NCBI GenBank assembly: GCA_038222915.1
Contig: JBBRHH010000001.1
Location: 1 to 36,092 of the forward strand
Source: JBBRHH01 sp038222915
Lineage (GTDB): Bacteria; Planctomycetota; Phycisphaerae; Tepidisphaerales; Tepidisphaeraceae
DNA length: 36,092 nucleotides
Direction: 5' to 3'
The notes beneath the pieces are model-generated. The model saw nothing but the letters and a program-made list of their open reading frames with translations. It made no database searches and was not told the DNA's origin. The position numbers were made by a program, and so were the translations under genes. This document shows, piece by piece, positions 7,456 to 15,823 of the stretch (the first letter of the stretch is position 1; the number at the start of each line of letters is the position of its first letter).

Positions 7456-8933
7456 ACGGCAATCCCCCCGCTCAAAGCCCGCGTCACTTCTTCCACATCA
7501 TCAAAATGATGTTTTTCCACCCCCACAATCTGATAGTTCTCATGCCCTTTACCCGCCAGCAGCACCACATCGCCCGCCCCCGCATCGCCCACAATCCGCC
7601 GGATCGCCGCCCCCCGATCGATCTCCACCACCAGCCGATTCCCCGGCTCCTTCCGCAACCCCGCCGGCAGCCCGGCCACAATCTGCTCGATAATCGCCTC
7701 CGGCCGCTCCGTCCGCGGATTGTCGCTCGTCACATAAATCGCATCCGCAAATTTCGCCACCACCTGCGCCATCCGCGGCCGTTTCGTCGCATCCCGGTCC
7801 CCGCCACAACCAAAAAGCACCCGCAATTTCCCCTTGTTCAACGGCCTAAGCGCCGACAACACATTCTCAAGCGCATCATCCGTATGTGCATAATCCACCA
7901 GCACAGTAAACGGCTGCCCGCACCGCACCGGCTGCAACCGCCCAGGCGCGCCGCCCGCATCACGCAGACCCGCCGCGATCTGATGCACGTTCAATCCAAA
8001 AACCTCGCCCACCAGCGTCGCCGCCGTCAGCGCATTGGCGATGTTGTGACGTCCCACCAGCGCCATCTTCACCTCCGCCTCCCTGTCCGGGGTGACCAGC
8101 ACAAACTGCGATCCCTCCGCCGAGATGCCAATATCCTTCGCCCGATAGTCCGCGTCCTTCGCAAATCCAAACCCGATGATCCGCCCGCGACACCTTTTCA
8201 CCATTCGATCCGACCACGGATCGTCCACATTCACGGCCGCAACCGCCGACGCATCCAGCCCCTCAAACAGCGCCGACTTGGCGGCCGCATAGTTCTCCAT
8301 CGTCTTGTGATAATCCAGGTGGTCGCCCGTCAGGTTCGTAAACGCCGCTCCCGCAAACCCAACCCCCGCCACGCGCCCCTGGTCCAGCGCATGACTCGAA
8401 ACTTCCATCGCACAAGCGCTGCATCCCGAATCGCGCATGCTCCCCAGCAGATACGCCATCTCCACCGCGCCCGGCGTCGTCATCGTCGCCTCGCGCACGC
8501 ACCGTCCATCGTCAATCTCAACCGTCCCAATCATCCCGCATCGCCGCTTGACGCTCGCCAGCAAATGCCGGATCAGATAAGCGGTTGTCGTCTTGCCGTT
8601 GGTCCCCGTTACCCCCACAACCTGCACCGCCCGCGAAGGCTCGCCAACCAGCAGATTCGCCAGCCGCGACGTCGCCGGTCCAATGTTCCTGACGATCACA
8701 AGCGGCAAAGGCCGAACGACAGCGGAATCCTCGAAAACAATCGCGACCGCCCCGCGCGCTGTTGCATCGAGGATGAACTGCCGCCCATCACTTTTCGCCC
8801 CCGACCGCGCAACAAAAAGATCGCCAGCCTTCACCTGCCGCGAATCATCCGCAATACCCAAAATGTCGACGTTTTTGATCCCCGCAACCGATAACGAAGG
8901 GTCGAACTGCTGCAAAAGATCGTGCAGAAGCAT
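7452..8933 (-). CDS. murE: UDP-N-acetylmuramoyl-L-alanyl-D-glutamate--2,6-diaminopimelate ligase MurE
   Basis: Adds the third amino acid to the peptidoglycan precursor. It shows DDSRQVKAGDLFVA, the ATP loop GVTGTNGKTTTAYL, the segment TMTTPGAVE, SSHALDQGRV, NLTGDHLDYHKTMENY, and DYAHTDDALENVL. The motif DNPRTERP is the form found in enzymes specific for meso-diaminopimelate, so this organism's peptidoglycan is predicted to contain that residue. The ATG at 8933 has the purine-rich site GGGAAAGGGAAG just upstream and gives 493 aa, the usual length; an upstream extension to 9035 lacks family similarity. First gene of the murE-murF-mraY unit, divergent from the STN-like gene at 9186. Confidence 0.96.
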   Translation of the reverse strand: MLLHDLLQQFDPSLSVAGIKNVDILGIADDSRQVKAGDLFVARSGAKSDGRQFILDATARGAVAIVFEDSAVVRPLPLVIVRNIGPATSRLANLLVGEPSRAVQVVGVTGTNGKTTTAYLIRHLLASVKRRCGMIGTVEIDDGRCVREATMTTPGAVEMAYLLGSMRDSGCSACAMEVSSHALDQGRVAGVGFAGAAFTNLTGDHLDYHKTMENYAAAKSALFEGLDASAVAAVNVDDPWSDRMVKRCRGRIIGFGFAKDADYRAKDIGISAEGSQFVLVTPDREAEVKMALVGRHNIANALTAATLVGEVFGLNVHQIAAGLRDAGGAPGRLQPVRCGQPFTVLVDYAHTDDALENVLSALRPLNKGKLRVLFGCGGDRDATKRPRMAQVVAKFADAIYVTSDNPRTERPEAIIEQIVAGLPAGLRKEPGNRLVVEIDRGAAIRRIVGDAGAGDVVLLAGKGHENYQIVGVEKHHFDDVEEVTRALSGGIAV

Positions 8934-9101
8934 GGGACTTCCCTTTCCCAACGGCGGCGCCGAGCGCCGCTTCAGCCACAAAAAAGTACCAACATCAGCC
9001 CGGTACACGCCGGCCACCATGCCGACGCTCCGCAAATCAACCTATCACACGGCCAAACCGGAATCAACAAATTCCACATCTGCCGTTCGCTAAGAATTAT
9101 G

Positions 9102-9131
9102 TTGCAGCACGGCAAGATGATGTGCTACGAT
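9102..9131 (+). promoter_or_regulatory. candidate sigma-70 promoter for the STN-like gene
   Basis: TTGCAG at 9102-9107 and TACGAT at 9126-9131 are separated by 18 bases, and the first base of transcript would lie near 9138, about 48 bases before the ATG at 9186. Each box matches the consensus at four of six positions. No other candidate in the 252-base murE/STN gap is better. Confidence 0.35.
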
Positions 9132-9185
9132 CACTTGCAGCAACAGAAGACTTCGCACCCAAAGTTCCCACCCAATGGAGGCCGC

Positions 9186-9941
9186 ATGCTCCGCAAGCTT
9201 CTCCTGATCTGCATCGTATCCGTGCTTCTTTTGTCCGCAGATCGCTCACGCGGCGACGTCACCCGAGCGGCCCTCGACCGCGTCCTGCCTGAAATCAAAT
9301 TCACCAATGTTGCCCTGAAAGACTGCTTCGACTTCCTCCGAGACATCAGCGGCGCAAACCTGCACATCAACTGGAAAGCCATCGAGTCCGTCGGCATCAC
9401 CGAAGACACCCAGGTCAACGTCCGCCTGCGCGGCGTGACGCTTCGCAAAGTGCTCAACGTCCTGATGTCCAAAAGCGGAGCGACCGGCCAACTCACCTTC
9501 TACTCCGATGAAGGCGTCATCGAAGTCACCACACGCGAGCTCGCCGACAAACAGTTGATCACCAAGGTCTACAACGTCGAAGACCTCATGCTCGAAATCC
9601 CCGACTTCGAATCCTCCACCAACTTCAACCTCCTCGCCCAGCAAAACGGCGCCAACGGCGGCGCAGGTGGTAGTGGCGGCGGCATCCAAAACACCCTCCA
9701 GCCCGGCGGTGGTGGCGGAGCAGGCGCAGGCCTGAATGGCTCCGGCTCAGGTGCGAGCACCGACAAGCAGACCAGCAAGGCCGATCGCGGCAAGAACCTC
9801 GTCGACCTGATCATGGAAACGATCCAGCCAGACGTCTGGCGTCCAAACGGCGGCCCAGCCGCAATCCGTTTCTGGAATGGCTCCCTGATCGTCACCGCCC
9901 CGCGTTCCGTCCACGAACAAATCGGCGGCCCAGTCGATTAA
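9186..9941 (+). CDS. secreted secretin/STN-domain-like protein, 251 aa
   Basis: A signal peptide is evident at residues 1-23 (MLRKLLLICIVSVLLLSADRSRG). Residues about 25-130 resemble the STN / secretin N-terminal fold: LPEIKFTNVALKDCFDFLRD, VNVRLRGVTLRKVLNVLM and a final strand YSDEGVIEVTTRE. A glycine-rich linker follows (residues about 155-190), then a short domain ending in SLIVTAPRSVHEQIGG, which recalls the second secretin N-domain repeat. There is no membrane-pore secretin domain, so this is a stand-alone periplasmic protein rather than a GspD/PilQ channel. The ATG at 9186 is fixed by TGGAGG five bases upstream; the open frame upstream of it is not supported. Function unknown; such proteins are, to my knowledge, frequent in planctomycetes. 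Confidence 0.8.
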   Translation: MLRKLLLICIVSVLLLSADRSRGDVTRAALDRVLPEIKFTNVALKDCFDFLRDISGANLHINWKAIESVGITEDTQVNVRLRGVTLRKVLNVLMSKSGATGQLTFYSDEGVIEVTTRELADKQLITKVYNVEDLMLEIPDFESSTNFNLLAQQNGANGGAGGSGGGIQNTLQPGGGGGAGAGLNGSGSGASTDKQTSKADRGKNLVDLIMETIQPDVWRPNGGPAAIRFWNGSLIVTAPRSVHEQIGGPVD

Positions 9942-9953
9942 GAAGCCCGTTGT

Positions 9954-10793
9954 TTAAGTGAACCGTCGTCCGCGCGGTGCAAACCCAAGCACCAGTCCTG
10001 CGGCAACCAGAATCAGTCCGCCACCCATGAGATAGAGTTTCGTCCGAGGATGCCTGCACAAAAACGCCAGCTTCCCCCCCACCGGCTGATATTCCGGCAA
10101 CACGCCCGCCGGCGGCACCGTCACCAATGAAAACGGCGACATCTCCCCCTTCTTGTCTCCCTTAAGCGCCAGCACCGCGGTCCCCTCCCGCACATATCCC
10201 ATCTGCCGCTGCGCCAATCGCTCCGCCAGCGCCGGATCGTCCTGAATCCGCAGCACAAATTCATCGTTCACTTTCACCTGCGTATTGATCTGATCCAGAT
10301 CCAGCCGCAACCGCGCCGCCTCATAGGCGATCTTCCGATTTTCATCCGCCTGCGGAATGAGTACACAGCACGCGACGAGTGCAAGCCCGGCACATAAGAA
10401 AGGAATCGTCCACCCGCTTCCCTTCGACGCCTCAATCGCACAGACCGCCTCAAGCTCCGGTTCCATCGGAGGCACCGGCTCATTGTCGGCCTCGTCCAAA
10501 AGGGCCGACACGTCAGGCTCTTTCCACTCCGGCGCAACCTGGCTTGGCCGAAGCACTGGTTTCGGCTTAACAGGCTCCGCGATCTCTGGTAAAGGCGATT
10601 CTTCCACCGGCGCAGCGGCCGCGGCCTCAATTCGACGCTCGCGCATCGAAGGCGGGTCGGGTGTCAACAAGACGTCCCCTCCCGCATCCACCGACGGCCC
10701 CGCTTCGTCCTCAGGCGCAACCAGCGGCGGAATCATCTCCGTCGGCATCATGATGGCATCGGCCAGCGTATCCCGGCCGTTATCGTTGGTCAT
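9954..10793 (-). CDS. FtsB/DivIC-like septum formation initiator protein with long N-terminal extension
   Basis: Residues 1-125 are an acidic, proline-rich cytoplasmic region. A membrane segment follows (about 129-149, WTIPFLCAGLALVACCVLIP), then a helix likely to form a coiled coil (NRKIAYEAARLRLDLDQINTQ) and the segment DDPALAERLAQRQMGYVREGTAVL, which matches the pattern after the coiled coil in FtsB/DivIC. A second membrane segment lies at about 251-270 near the C-terminus. FtsB/DivIC proteins link divisome components at the septum; they are usually about 100 aa, so this 279-aa form is enlarged at both ends. It starts 27 bases downstream of eno, and eno next to an ftsB/divIC gene is a familiar order in many bacteria, which supports the call. 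GAGAGGG precedes the ATG. Confidence 0.65.
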   Translation of the reverse strand: MTNDNGRDTLADAIMMPTEMIPPLVAPEDEAGPSVDAGGDVLLTPDPPSMRERRIEAAAAAPVEESPLPEIAEPVKPKPVLRPSQVAPEWKEPDVSALLDEADNEPVPPMEPELEAVCAIEASKGSGWTIPFLCAGLALVACCVLIPQADENRKIAYEAARLRLDLDQINTQVKVNDEFVLRIQDDPALAERLAQRQMGYVREGTAVLALKGDKKGEMSPFSLVTVPPAGVLPEYQPVGGKLAFLCRHPRTKLYLMGGGLILVAAGLVLGFAPRGRRFT

Positions 10794-10820
10794 CCATGAC
10801 CCTCTCTCAAGTCTCGAGTT

Positions 10821-12110
10821 TCATTTCCGCCAGAACTTGCCGCCGTAAACGGCCTGCTCACCCAACTGCTCTTCAATCCGAATCAGTTGGTTGTACTTCG
10901 CCACCCGATCGCTGCGCGCCGGTGCGCCAGTCTTGATCTGACCGCAATTCGTCGCGACGGCCAAGTCCGCGATCGTCGAATCTTCCGTCTCACCACTACG
11001 GTGCGACATAACGGCGCTATACCCGTTCCGAATCGCCAGGTTCACGGCAGCGAATGTCTCGCTCAGTGTCCCAATCTGATTCACCTTTACCAGAATCGAG
11101 TTGGCAGTCCCAGTCGTGATCCCCTTCTCCAGGAACTCAACGTTGGTCACAAACAAATCGTCACCAACAAGCTGAACCTTCTTGCCAACACGCTCCGTCA
11201 ACAATTTCCATCCATGCCAGTCATTCTCCGCCAGACCATCTTCAAGCGACCGAATCGGATATTTCTCAATCCACTTCGACCAGTAATCCACCATCTCTTC
11301 CGGGCTGATCACCTTGCTCGGATTGCTCTTGAAGAACTTGTAACCCTTCTTTTCCTTGTCCCAAAGTTCGCTCGCGGCCGGGTCCAGCGCAACAAAAACC
11401 TGCTCGCCAAACTTATACCCCGCCGCCTCAACCGCCTCGCCGATCACCTTCAGCGCATCCTCATTGTCCTTCAGATTCGGAGCAAAACCGCCCTCATCGC
11501 CCACGGCCGTGCTCATATTGTTCTTGTGCAGCACTTTTTTTAGCGAGTGGTAAATCTCCACACCCGCCCGAAGCGCCTCGGAAAAGGTGTCAAAGCCCCA
11601 CGGCTGAATCATGAATTCCTGAAAATCCACGTTGTTGTCGGCGTGCTTGCCGCCGTTCAGGATGTTCATCATCGGCACGGGCAAAGTTCGGGCGGCCGAT
11701 CCACCCAGATAGCGATACAGCGGTAGATGAGAAATCTCCGCCGCCGCCTTTGCCACCGCCATGCTCACGCCCAGAATCGCATTCGCCCCGTATTTCGCCT
11801 TATTCGGCGTCCCATCCATCTCAATCATCAGGTGGTCGATCGCCTCCTGATCGCGCGGATCCAACCCGATCAGCTCCGGCCCAATCTTCGTATTGACGTT
11901 CTCAACGGCCTTCAAAACGCCCTTGCCCACATATTTCTTCTTATCATCATCCCGAAGCTCAACCGCCTCATTCTCACCCGTGCTCGCCCCACTCGGCACA
12001 GCAGCCCGGCCAAGCGTCCCATCCTCCAAAAGCACATCCACTTCCACCGTCGGATTGCCACGGGAATCAAGAATCTGACGCGCCTGAATGAATTCGATGT
12101 TGATGCTCAT
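10821..12110 (-). CDS. eno: enolase (phosphopyruvate hydratase)
   Basis: Interconverts 2-phosphoglycerate and phosphoenolpyruvate in glycolysis; cytoplasmic, magnesium-dependent. All landmarks are present: SGASTGENEAVELRD, MNILNGGKHADNNVDFQEFM, AVGDEGGFAPNL, the metal-binding SLEDGLAENDW and LVGDDLFVTN, catalytic Lys in ILVKVNQIGT, and the signature SHRSGETEDSTIADLAV. At 429 aa it is full length. The ATG at 12110 is preceded by GAGGAAG. A TTATCGGA-type word lies 18 bases upstream of the start (12128-12135). It is followed after 27 bases by the FtsB/DivIC-like gene, probably in the same transcript. Confidence 0.98.
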   Translation of the reverse strand: MSINIEFIQARQILDSRGNPTVEVDVLLEDGTLGRAAVPSGASTGENEAVELRDDDKKKYVGKGVLKAVENVNTKIGPELIGLDPRDQEAIDHLMIEMDGTPNKAKYGANAILGVSMAVAKAAAEISHLPLYRYLGGSAARTLPVPMMNILNGGKHADNNVDFQEFMIQPWGFDTFSEALRAGVEIYHSLKKVLHKNNMSTAVGDEGGFAPNLKDNEDALKVIGEAVEAAGYKFGEQVFVALDPAASELWDKEKKGYKFFKSNPSKVISPEEMVDYWSKWIEKYPIRSLEDGLAENDWHGWKLLTERVGKKVQLVGDDLFVTNVEFLEKGITTGTANSILVKVNQIGTLSETFAAVNLAIRNGYSAVMSHRSGETEDSTIADLAVATNCGQIKTGAPARSDRVAKYNQLIRIEEQLGEQAVYGGKFWRK

Positions 12111-12331
12111 ACACTTCTTCCTCGTTGTTATCGGACATAAGCCCCCGAAAACTGCATAACCCGAACCCGACGCACGCTCGCATCGATCCGGTCCCGAAGG
12201 GTTGGAAGTCTATGCGCCAGCGCCTGTTTTGCAATTTGCGAACAATAAATGTACATAGGCCCGCATACGACAGTGCCCTCGACCTCGCTCCAGAGGTCCG
12301 CCTTGAGGCGTTTCGGCCAGGTGGGATTGAA

Positions 12332-13519
12332 ATGAAACCGTCAAAGCAACTCCGGAAGAATTCGGCCGGTGGGCAGCCTGACTATGACATCGTATTGAAG
12401 GACGTGAGCGGCTTTCTTGAACAAGCCCGCAAAGGGTCCGCGCGGGTCATCAATGCCTTCATGACGGCCGCCTACTGGTGGGTCGGTGAACGAATCGTAA
12501 AGTGGGAACAGGCTGGACGGGCCCAAGCCGTCTACGGCGACGAGTTGGTGAGCAGACTCGCAGATGATCTCAGTACTCGCTTCGGCAGAGGATTCAGTAA
12601 GAGCAATTTGTATCTAATGAGGTCATTTCACTTGGCCTACAGGCAGATTTTCCAGACAGTGTCTGGAAAATCTCGCCAAACGCTCAAGAAAGCTGCGGGT
12701 GCGACGGCAGACGCGGCTAGCCCGCCAAACATCCAAACGATTCCGTCGCAATTGACCACTCTGACGATCCATTTCCCGCTTCCATGGTCCCACTACGTCC
12801 GTCTCCTTTCGGTCAAAGAGCGGGACGCACGAGACTTCTACGAGGCGGAAGCTATTCGTGGCGGTTGGACAGTCCGACAGCTTAATCGGCAGATCGACAG
12901 TCTCTTTTATCAGCGAACGCTCCTTTCGCGAAACAAGAGCGCAATGCTACTTAAGGGTGAGAAGCCGATCTCCACAGACATTGTCTCGGTCGAGGAGCAG
13001 GTAAAAGATCCTTTCGTTCTGGAGTTCCTAGGCCTGGAGGATGAATATTCCGAAAATCAGCTTGAGGAATCGCTCATCCGCCATCTCGAATCGTTTCTGC
13101 TGGAGTTGGGAGGCGACTTCACATTTGTTGGCCGTCAAAAGCGATTGCGCATTGGCCACCAGTGGTTTCGCATCGACCTGCTATTCTTTCACCGCAAGTT
13201 ACGATGTCTTGTCATCATCGACCTCAAAACTGGGGAGTTCACCCACGCTGACGCAGGGCAGATGCATTTGTATTGCAACTATGCCGCGGAGCATTGGTCC
13301 AACACTGATGAAAATCCGCCCGTTGGACTCATCTTGTGTGCGGAAAAAGACAGCGCAGTGGCGCACTACGCACTAGACAATTTGCCGAATAAGATACTCG
13401 CCGCCGAATATCGAACTAAATTGCCGGCTGAAAAGATGCTTATTGCCGAAGTGGTGAATACACGAAGGATGCTCGAGGGCCGCCGCACGATAGCACGGCA
13501 GCGGCACAAAAAGCAGTGA
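12332..13519 (+). CDS. PDDEXK nuclease domain protein, YhcG/DUF1016 family
   Basis: The N-terminal half matches the DUF1016 domain (residues about 20-100: KGSARVINAFMTAAYWWVGE, QAVYGDELVSRLADDLSTRF, FSKSNLYLMRSFHLAY; later PLPWSHYVRLLSVKERDARDFYEAEA and GGWTVRQLNRQIDSLFYQR). The C-terminal half is a PDDEXK nuclease-like domain with FRIDLLFFHRKLRCLVIIDLKTGEF (Asp and Asp-x-Lys of the core) and later AEYRTKLP. Length, 395 aa, is normal for YhcG. The ATG at 12332 has AGGTGGG upstream; the frame is open further to 12125 but without family similarity. YhcG-like proteins are thought to act on DNA and often travel with mobile or restriction loci. Here it stands alone between eno and pyrD, and its base composition lacks the C-rich + strand bias of its neighbours, suggesting horizontal gain. 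Confidence 0.9.
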   Translation: MKPSKQLRKNSAGGQPDYDIVLKDVSGFLEQARKGSARVINAFMTAAYWWVGERIVKWEQAGRAQAVYGDELVSRLADDLSTRFGRGFSKSNLYLMRSFHLAYRQIFQTVSGKSRQTLKKAAGATADAASPPNIQTIPSQLTTLTIHFPLPWSHYVRLLSVKERDARDFYEAEAIRGGWTVRQLNRQIDSLFYQRTLLSRNKSAMLLKGEKPISTDIVSVEEQVKDPFVLEFLGLEDEYSENQLEESLIRHLESFLLELGGDFTFVGRQKRLRIGHQWFRIDLLFFHRKLRCLVIIDLKTGEFTHADAGQMHLYCNYAAEHWSNTDENPPVGLILCAEKDSAVAHYALDNLPNKILAAEYRTKLPAEKMLIAEVVNTRRMLEGRRTIARQRHKKQ

Positions 13520-13526
13520 ATCACGC

Positions 13527-14027
13527 CTACTCCTCAACCTGCCCCCGAATCGTCACCGTCACCCGCAATATCGTCTTTCCGTCCCCCGAACAAAGCACAT
13601 AAATCTTTAACCAGCGCTTCACCAGTGCATTGTGGACCGGCAGATTGTCCACTGTCGCCTCGTACACCACCATCCCCGTTCGCTGCTCCAGCGCCATCGG
13701 CGTAAATTTCAACTTATCCAGCGCCGGAACGGCCGCATACTTCTCCATCTGCGGCTTCGCCCATCGCGACAATGCCCGCACCACATCCGCTGTCACATGT
13801 CCCGCCACCCAGCCGCTCTCCTTCACCCACGCGGCCTGAAATGCCTCCGCCTCCTTCGCAAACGCACCGTCCCCACAAGCCGTCCAGGTATCCGCCTCTG
13901 GAATGGATCCCATCTCCGCCACCAGACACAATGTCGGCCGCGACCCCAACTCCTCCGCTCCTATTTGCACAATTGCAGAAGGCGCAGTCGTCGCGGCGGC
14001 CATCATCACAATCAATGCTGCAATCAT
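13527..14027 (-). CDS. small secreted protein, 166 aa, unknown function
   Basis: The ATG at 14027 (AGGAAG directly upstream) gives a short signal peptide (MIAALIVMMAAATTAPSA). The mature part has two cysteines close together (LCLVAEMG...WTACGDG) and a third near the C-terminus (YVLCSGDG), with alternating strands at the end (ILRVTVTIRGQ). I recognise no family. An upstream extension to 14090 would overlap pyrD and lacks a binding site. The gene begins 7 bases after the pyrD stop, so the two are almost certainly co-transcribed, but a role in pyrimidine synthesis is not implied for an exported protein. It converges on the YhcG gene with only 7 bases between stops. Confidence 0.7.
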   Translation of the reverse strand: MIAALIVMMAAATTAPSAIVQIGAEELGSRPTLCLVAEMGSIPEADTWTACGDGAFAKEAEAFQAAWVKESGWVAGHVTADVVRALSRWAKPQMEKYAAVPALDKLKFTPMALEQRTGMVVYEATVDNLPVHNALVKRWLKIYVLCSGDGKTILRVTVTIRGQVEE

Positions 14028-14034
14028 GTCTTCC

Positions 14035-14991
14035 TCAAGGATACGGCGCTGTTCGCGGCTCATCCCCCGGCATCTGAAGCGTCCCCACAAGATCCGAAAG
14101 CTTCTCGATCTTCATCTTCTCAAGATACCCCTTCAACCCCTCGCAAATCTTGTTCGGCGTGGCCGGATCCACAAACAACGCCGTCCCAATCGCCACCGCA
14201 CTCGACCCGGCCAAAATAAACTCCACCGCATCCTGCCAGTATTGCACGCCCCCCATCCCAATAATTGGCACCCCCGCCGCCTTCGCCACGGTGCGATACA
14301 CCCGGCTCACCAGATGCAGAGCAATCGGCTTGATCGCCGGCCCCGACAACCCGCCCGTCGTATTTGCCAGCCTTGGCCTTCGCTTGTAAATATCCACCGC
14401 CATCGCCGTAAAAGTATTCACCAGCGAAAGGACATCCGCCCCGCCCTCAATCGTCGCCCGCGCCGTCTGCGTAATGTCCTCCACGTTGGGCGACAGCTTC
14501 ACAATCAGCGGCTTGTGCGGCAACACCTTCTTCACCGCCGCCGTCAGTTCCTTCAACCGCCCCGGATGCGTCCCAAACGTCAGCCCGTCCTTCACATTCG
14601 GACAAGACACATTCAGCTCGACGGCCGCCACACAATCCAGCGAATCCATGGCCGCGCAAGTCTCGGTGTAATCATCAAAACTATGCCCCGCCACATTCAC
14701 AATCACCGGACAAGGCATCGTCTTCAACTGCGGCACCTTCTCCGCCAGAAACCGGTCCAGCCCGACATTCGCAAGCCCAATCGCATTCAGCATCCCCGCC
14801 CGCGTCTCAACGATCCGCGTCGGCTCATTCCCCTTCCGCTCCTCGCGCGTAATCGACTTGGTGACAAAAGCCCCAAGCTGAGAAAGATCCATAAAATCCG
14901 CATATTCAAACGCATACCCACACGTCCCCGAACAGGTCATGGTCGGGTTGGCAAGCGGAATTCCGGCGAGGTTGAGAGAGAGGTCTGGCAT
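14035..14991 (-). CDS. pyrD: dihydroorotate dehydrogenase, class 1B catalytic subunit
   Basis: Oxidises dihydroorotate to orotate in pyrimidine synthesis, with FMN. Class 1 features: the catalytic cysteine in VELNVSCPNVKDG, the flavin and substrate lysine in FVTKSITREERKGNE, VETRAGMLNAIGL, VKLSPNVEDI, the long NTTGGLSGPAIKPIAL, and the phosphate loop GMGGVQYWQDAVEFILAGSSAVAIGTALF. At 318 aa it fits the class 1B subunit that normally works with an iron-sulfur electron-transfer partner, PyrK; no pyrK is in this window. The ATG at 14991 has no strong Shine-Dalgarno site. A small secreted protein follows after 7 bases. Confidence 0.95.
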   Translation of the reverse strand: MPDLSLNLAGIPLANPTMTCSGTCGYAFEYADFMDLSQLGAFVTKSITREERKGNEPTRIVETRAGMLNAIGLANVGLDRFLAEKVPQLKTMPCPVIVNVAGHSFDDYTETCAAMDSLDCVAAVELNVSCPNVKDGLTFGTHPGRLKELTAAVKKVLPHKPLIVKLSPNVEDITQTARATIEGGADVLSLVNTFTAMAVDIYKRRPRLANTTGGLSGPAIKPIALHLVSRVYRTVAKAAGVPIIGMGGVQYWQDAVEFILAGSSAVAIGTALFVDPATPNKICEGLKGYLEKMKIEKLSDLVGTLQMPGDEPRTAPYP

Positions 14992-15047
14992 CTACATCGA
15001 GTTGTACAAGAACCTCACCCGACTTTCATCCAGAGCTTGAGCTCTAG

Positions 15048-15755
15048 CTATCGAGGCCGAACCACAATCTCATCCACCAGCGCCCGCCCGGGCAAATTAA
15101 TCGCCAGCAGCACGCACTCCGCCACATCCTCCCCCTGCAACATATTCACCCGCGCCTCCTGCGGCGGCGGGCTGGGCCGCTTGTCCAGCAAGGGCGTATT
15201 GATATCCCCCGGAAATACCGAGCACGCCCGAATTCCATGTTTCCCCTCCTCCGCATTGATCGACTGCACCAATCCCGCGGCCCCAAACTTCGACGCCACA
15301 TACGCCACCCCCGACAGCGAACTCGCCTGCTTCCCGGCAATCGAATTCACATTCACAATCGTCCCCTCGCGCTGCTGCCGCATCCCCGGCACAAACGCGC
15401 GCGTCAGGTAAAACAAACCGTTCATGTTGATCTCAATGATCTGGAGATAAGTCTCCATCGATACCTTCTCGATGCTCCGCTCCGGCGTATTCGTCCCGGC
15501 CGCATTCACAACCGCGTGCACCGCCCCAAACTTCACCAGCACCATCTTCGCCATCGCCTCCACTTCCCCATTGTTCGCAATATCGCACGGACACTTCAGC
15601 ATCCGCCCCCCGGCCTCCCCCGCCAGCTTAATCGTCTCATCCAGCGTCGCCGCCCGCCGAGCCACCAGCGCCACATTCCACCCCGCCGCCGCCATCTTCA
15701 ACGCCGTCGCCCGACCCACGCCGCTTCCCGCTCCAGTCACTACCGCTGTTTTCAT
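15048..15755 (-). CDS. short-chain dehydrogenase/reductase (SDR)
   Basis: NAD(P)-dependent oxidoreductase of the classical SDR type. Visible are the cofactor loop TGAGSGVG (residues 7-14), NAAG (residues 84-87), the catalytic serine at 138 in VNVNSIAG and the YxxxK pair at 152-156 (YVASK), followed by FPGDINTPLL. Arg at 33-34 after the second strand (VARRA) favours NADP. At 235 aa it is a standard single-domain member. The start at 15755 has AAGGTG upstream. The substrate is unknown. It lies 56 bases upstream of pyrD on the same strand and diverges from the SixA-like gene, with 68 bases between their starts. Confidence 0.92.
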   Translation of the reverse strand: MKTAVVTGAGSGVGRATALKMAAAGWNVALVARRAATLDETIKLAGEAGGRMLKCPCDIANNGEVEAMAKMVLVKFGAVHAVVNAAGTNTPERSIEKVSMETYLQIIEINMNGLFYLTRAFVPGMRQQREGTIVNVNSIAGKQASSLSGVAYVASKFGAAGLVQSINAEEGKHGIRACSVFPGDINTPLLDKRPSPPPQEARVNMLQGEDVAECVLLAINLPGRALVDEIVVRPR

Positions 15756-15810
15756 AGTTCACCTTTACACGATCTTCACAATGAATATTTCAGGATCGAC
15801 AAGCCCATCT

Positions 15811-15823
15811 TACACTCTCCCGC
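15811..15823 (+). promoter_or_regulatory. TANNNT box directly before a start codon (candidate leaderless promoter)
   Basis: TACACT at 15811-15816 is followed by seven bases and the ATG at 15824, which has no Shine-Dalgarno site. The first base of a transcript from this box would fall on or next to the ATG. No convincing -35 element is seen, so the evidence is the spacing and its repetition at three other starts in the window. Confidence 0.35.

Noticed and set aside
4444..7509. Long + strand frame of 1021 codons opposite murF and mraY
   Set aside because: It is the antisense shadow of murF and mraY: rich in Pro, Arg, His and Gln, without domains, and without a ribosome binding site. GC-rich minus-strand genes leave such open frames.
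7380..8894. + strand frame of 504 codons opposite murE
   Set aside because: Antisense shadow of murE with His/Arg/Pro-rich composition and no recognisable features.
13903..15411. + strand frame of 502 codons opposite pyrD and the SDR gene
   Set aside because: Antisense shadow of two clearly recognisable enzymes; composition is Arg/His/Pro-rich.
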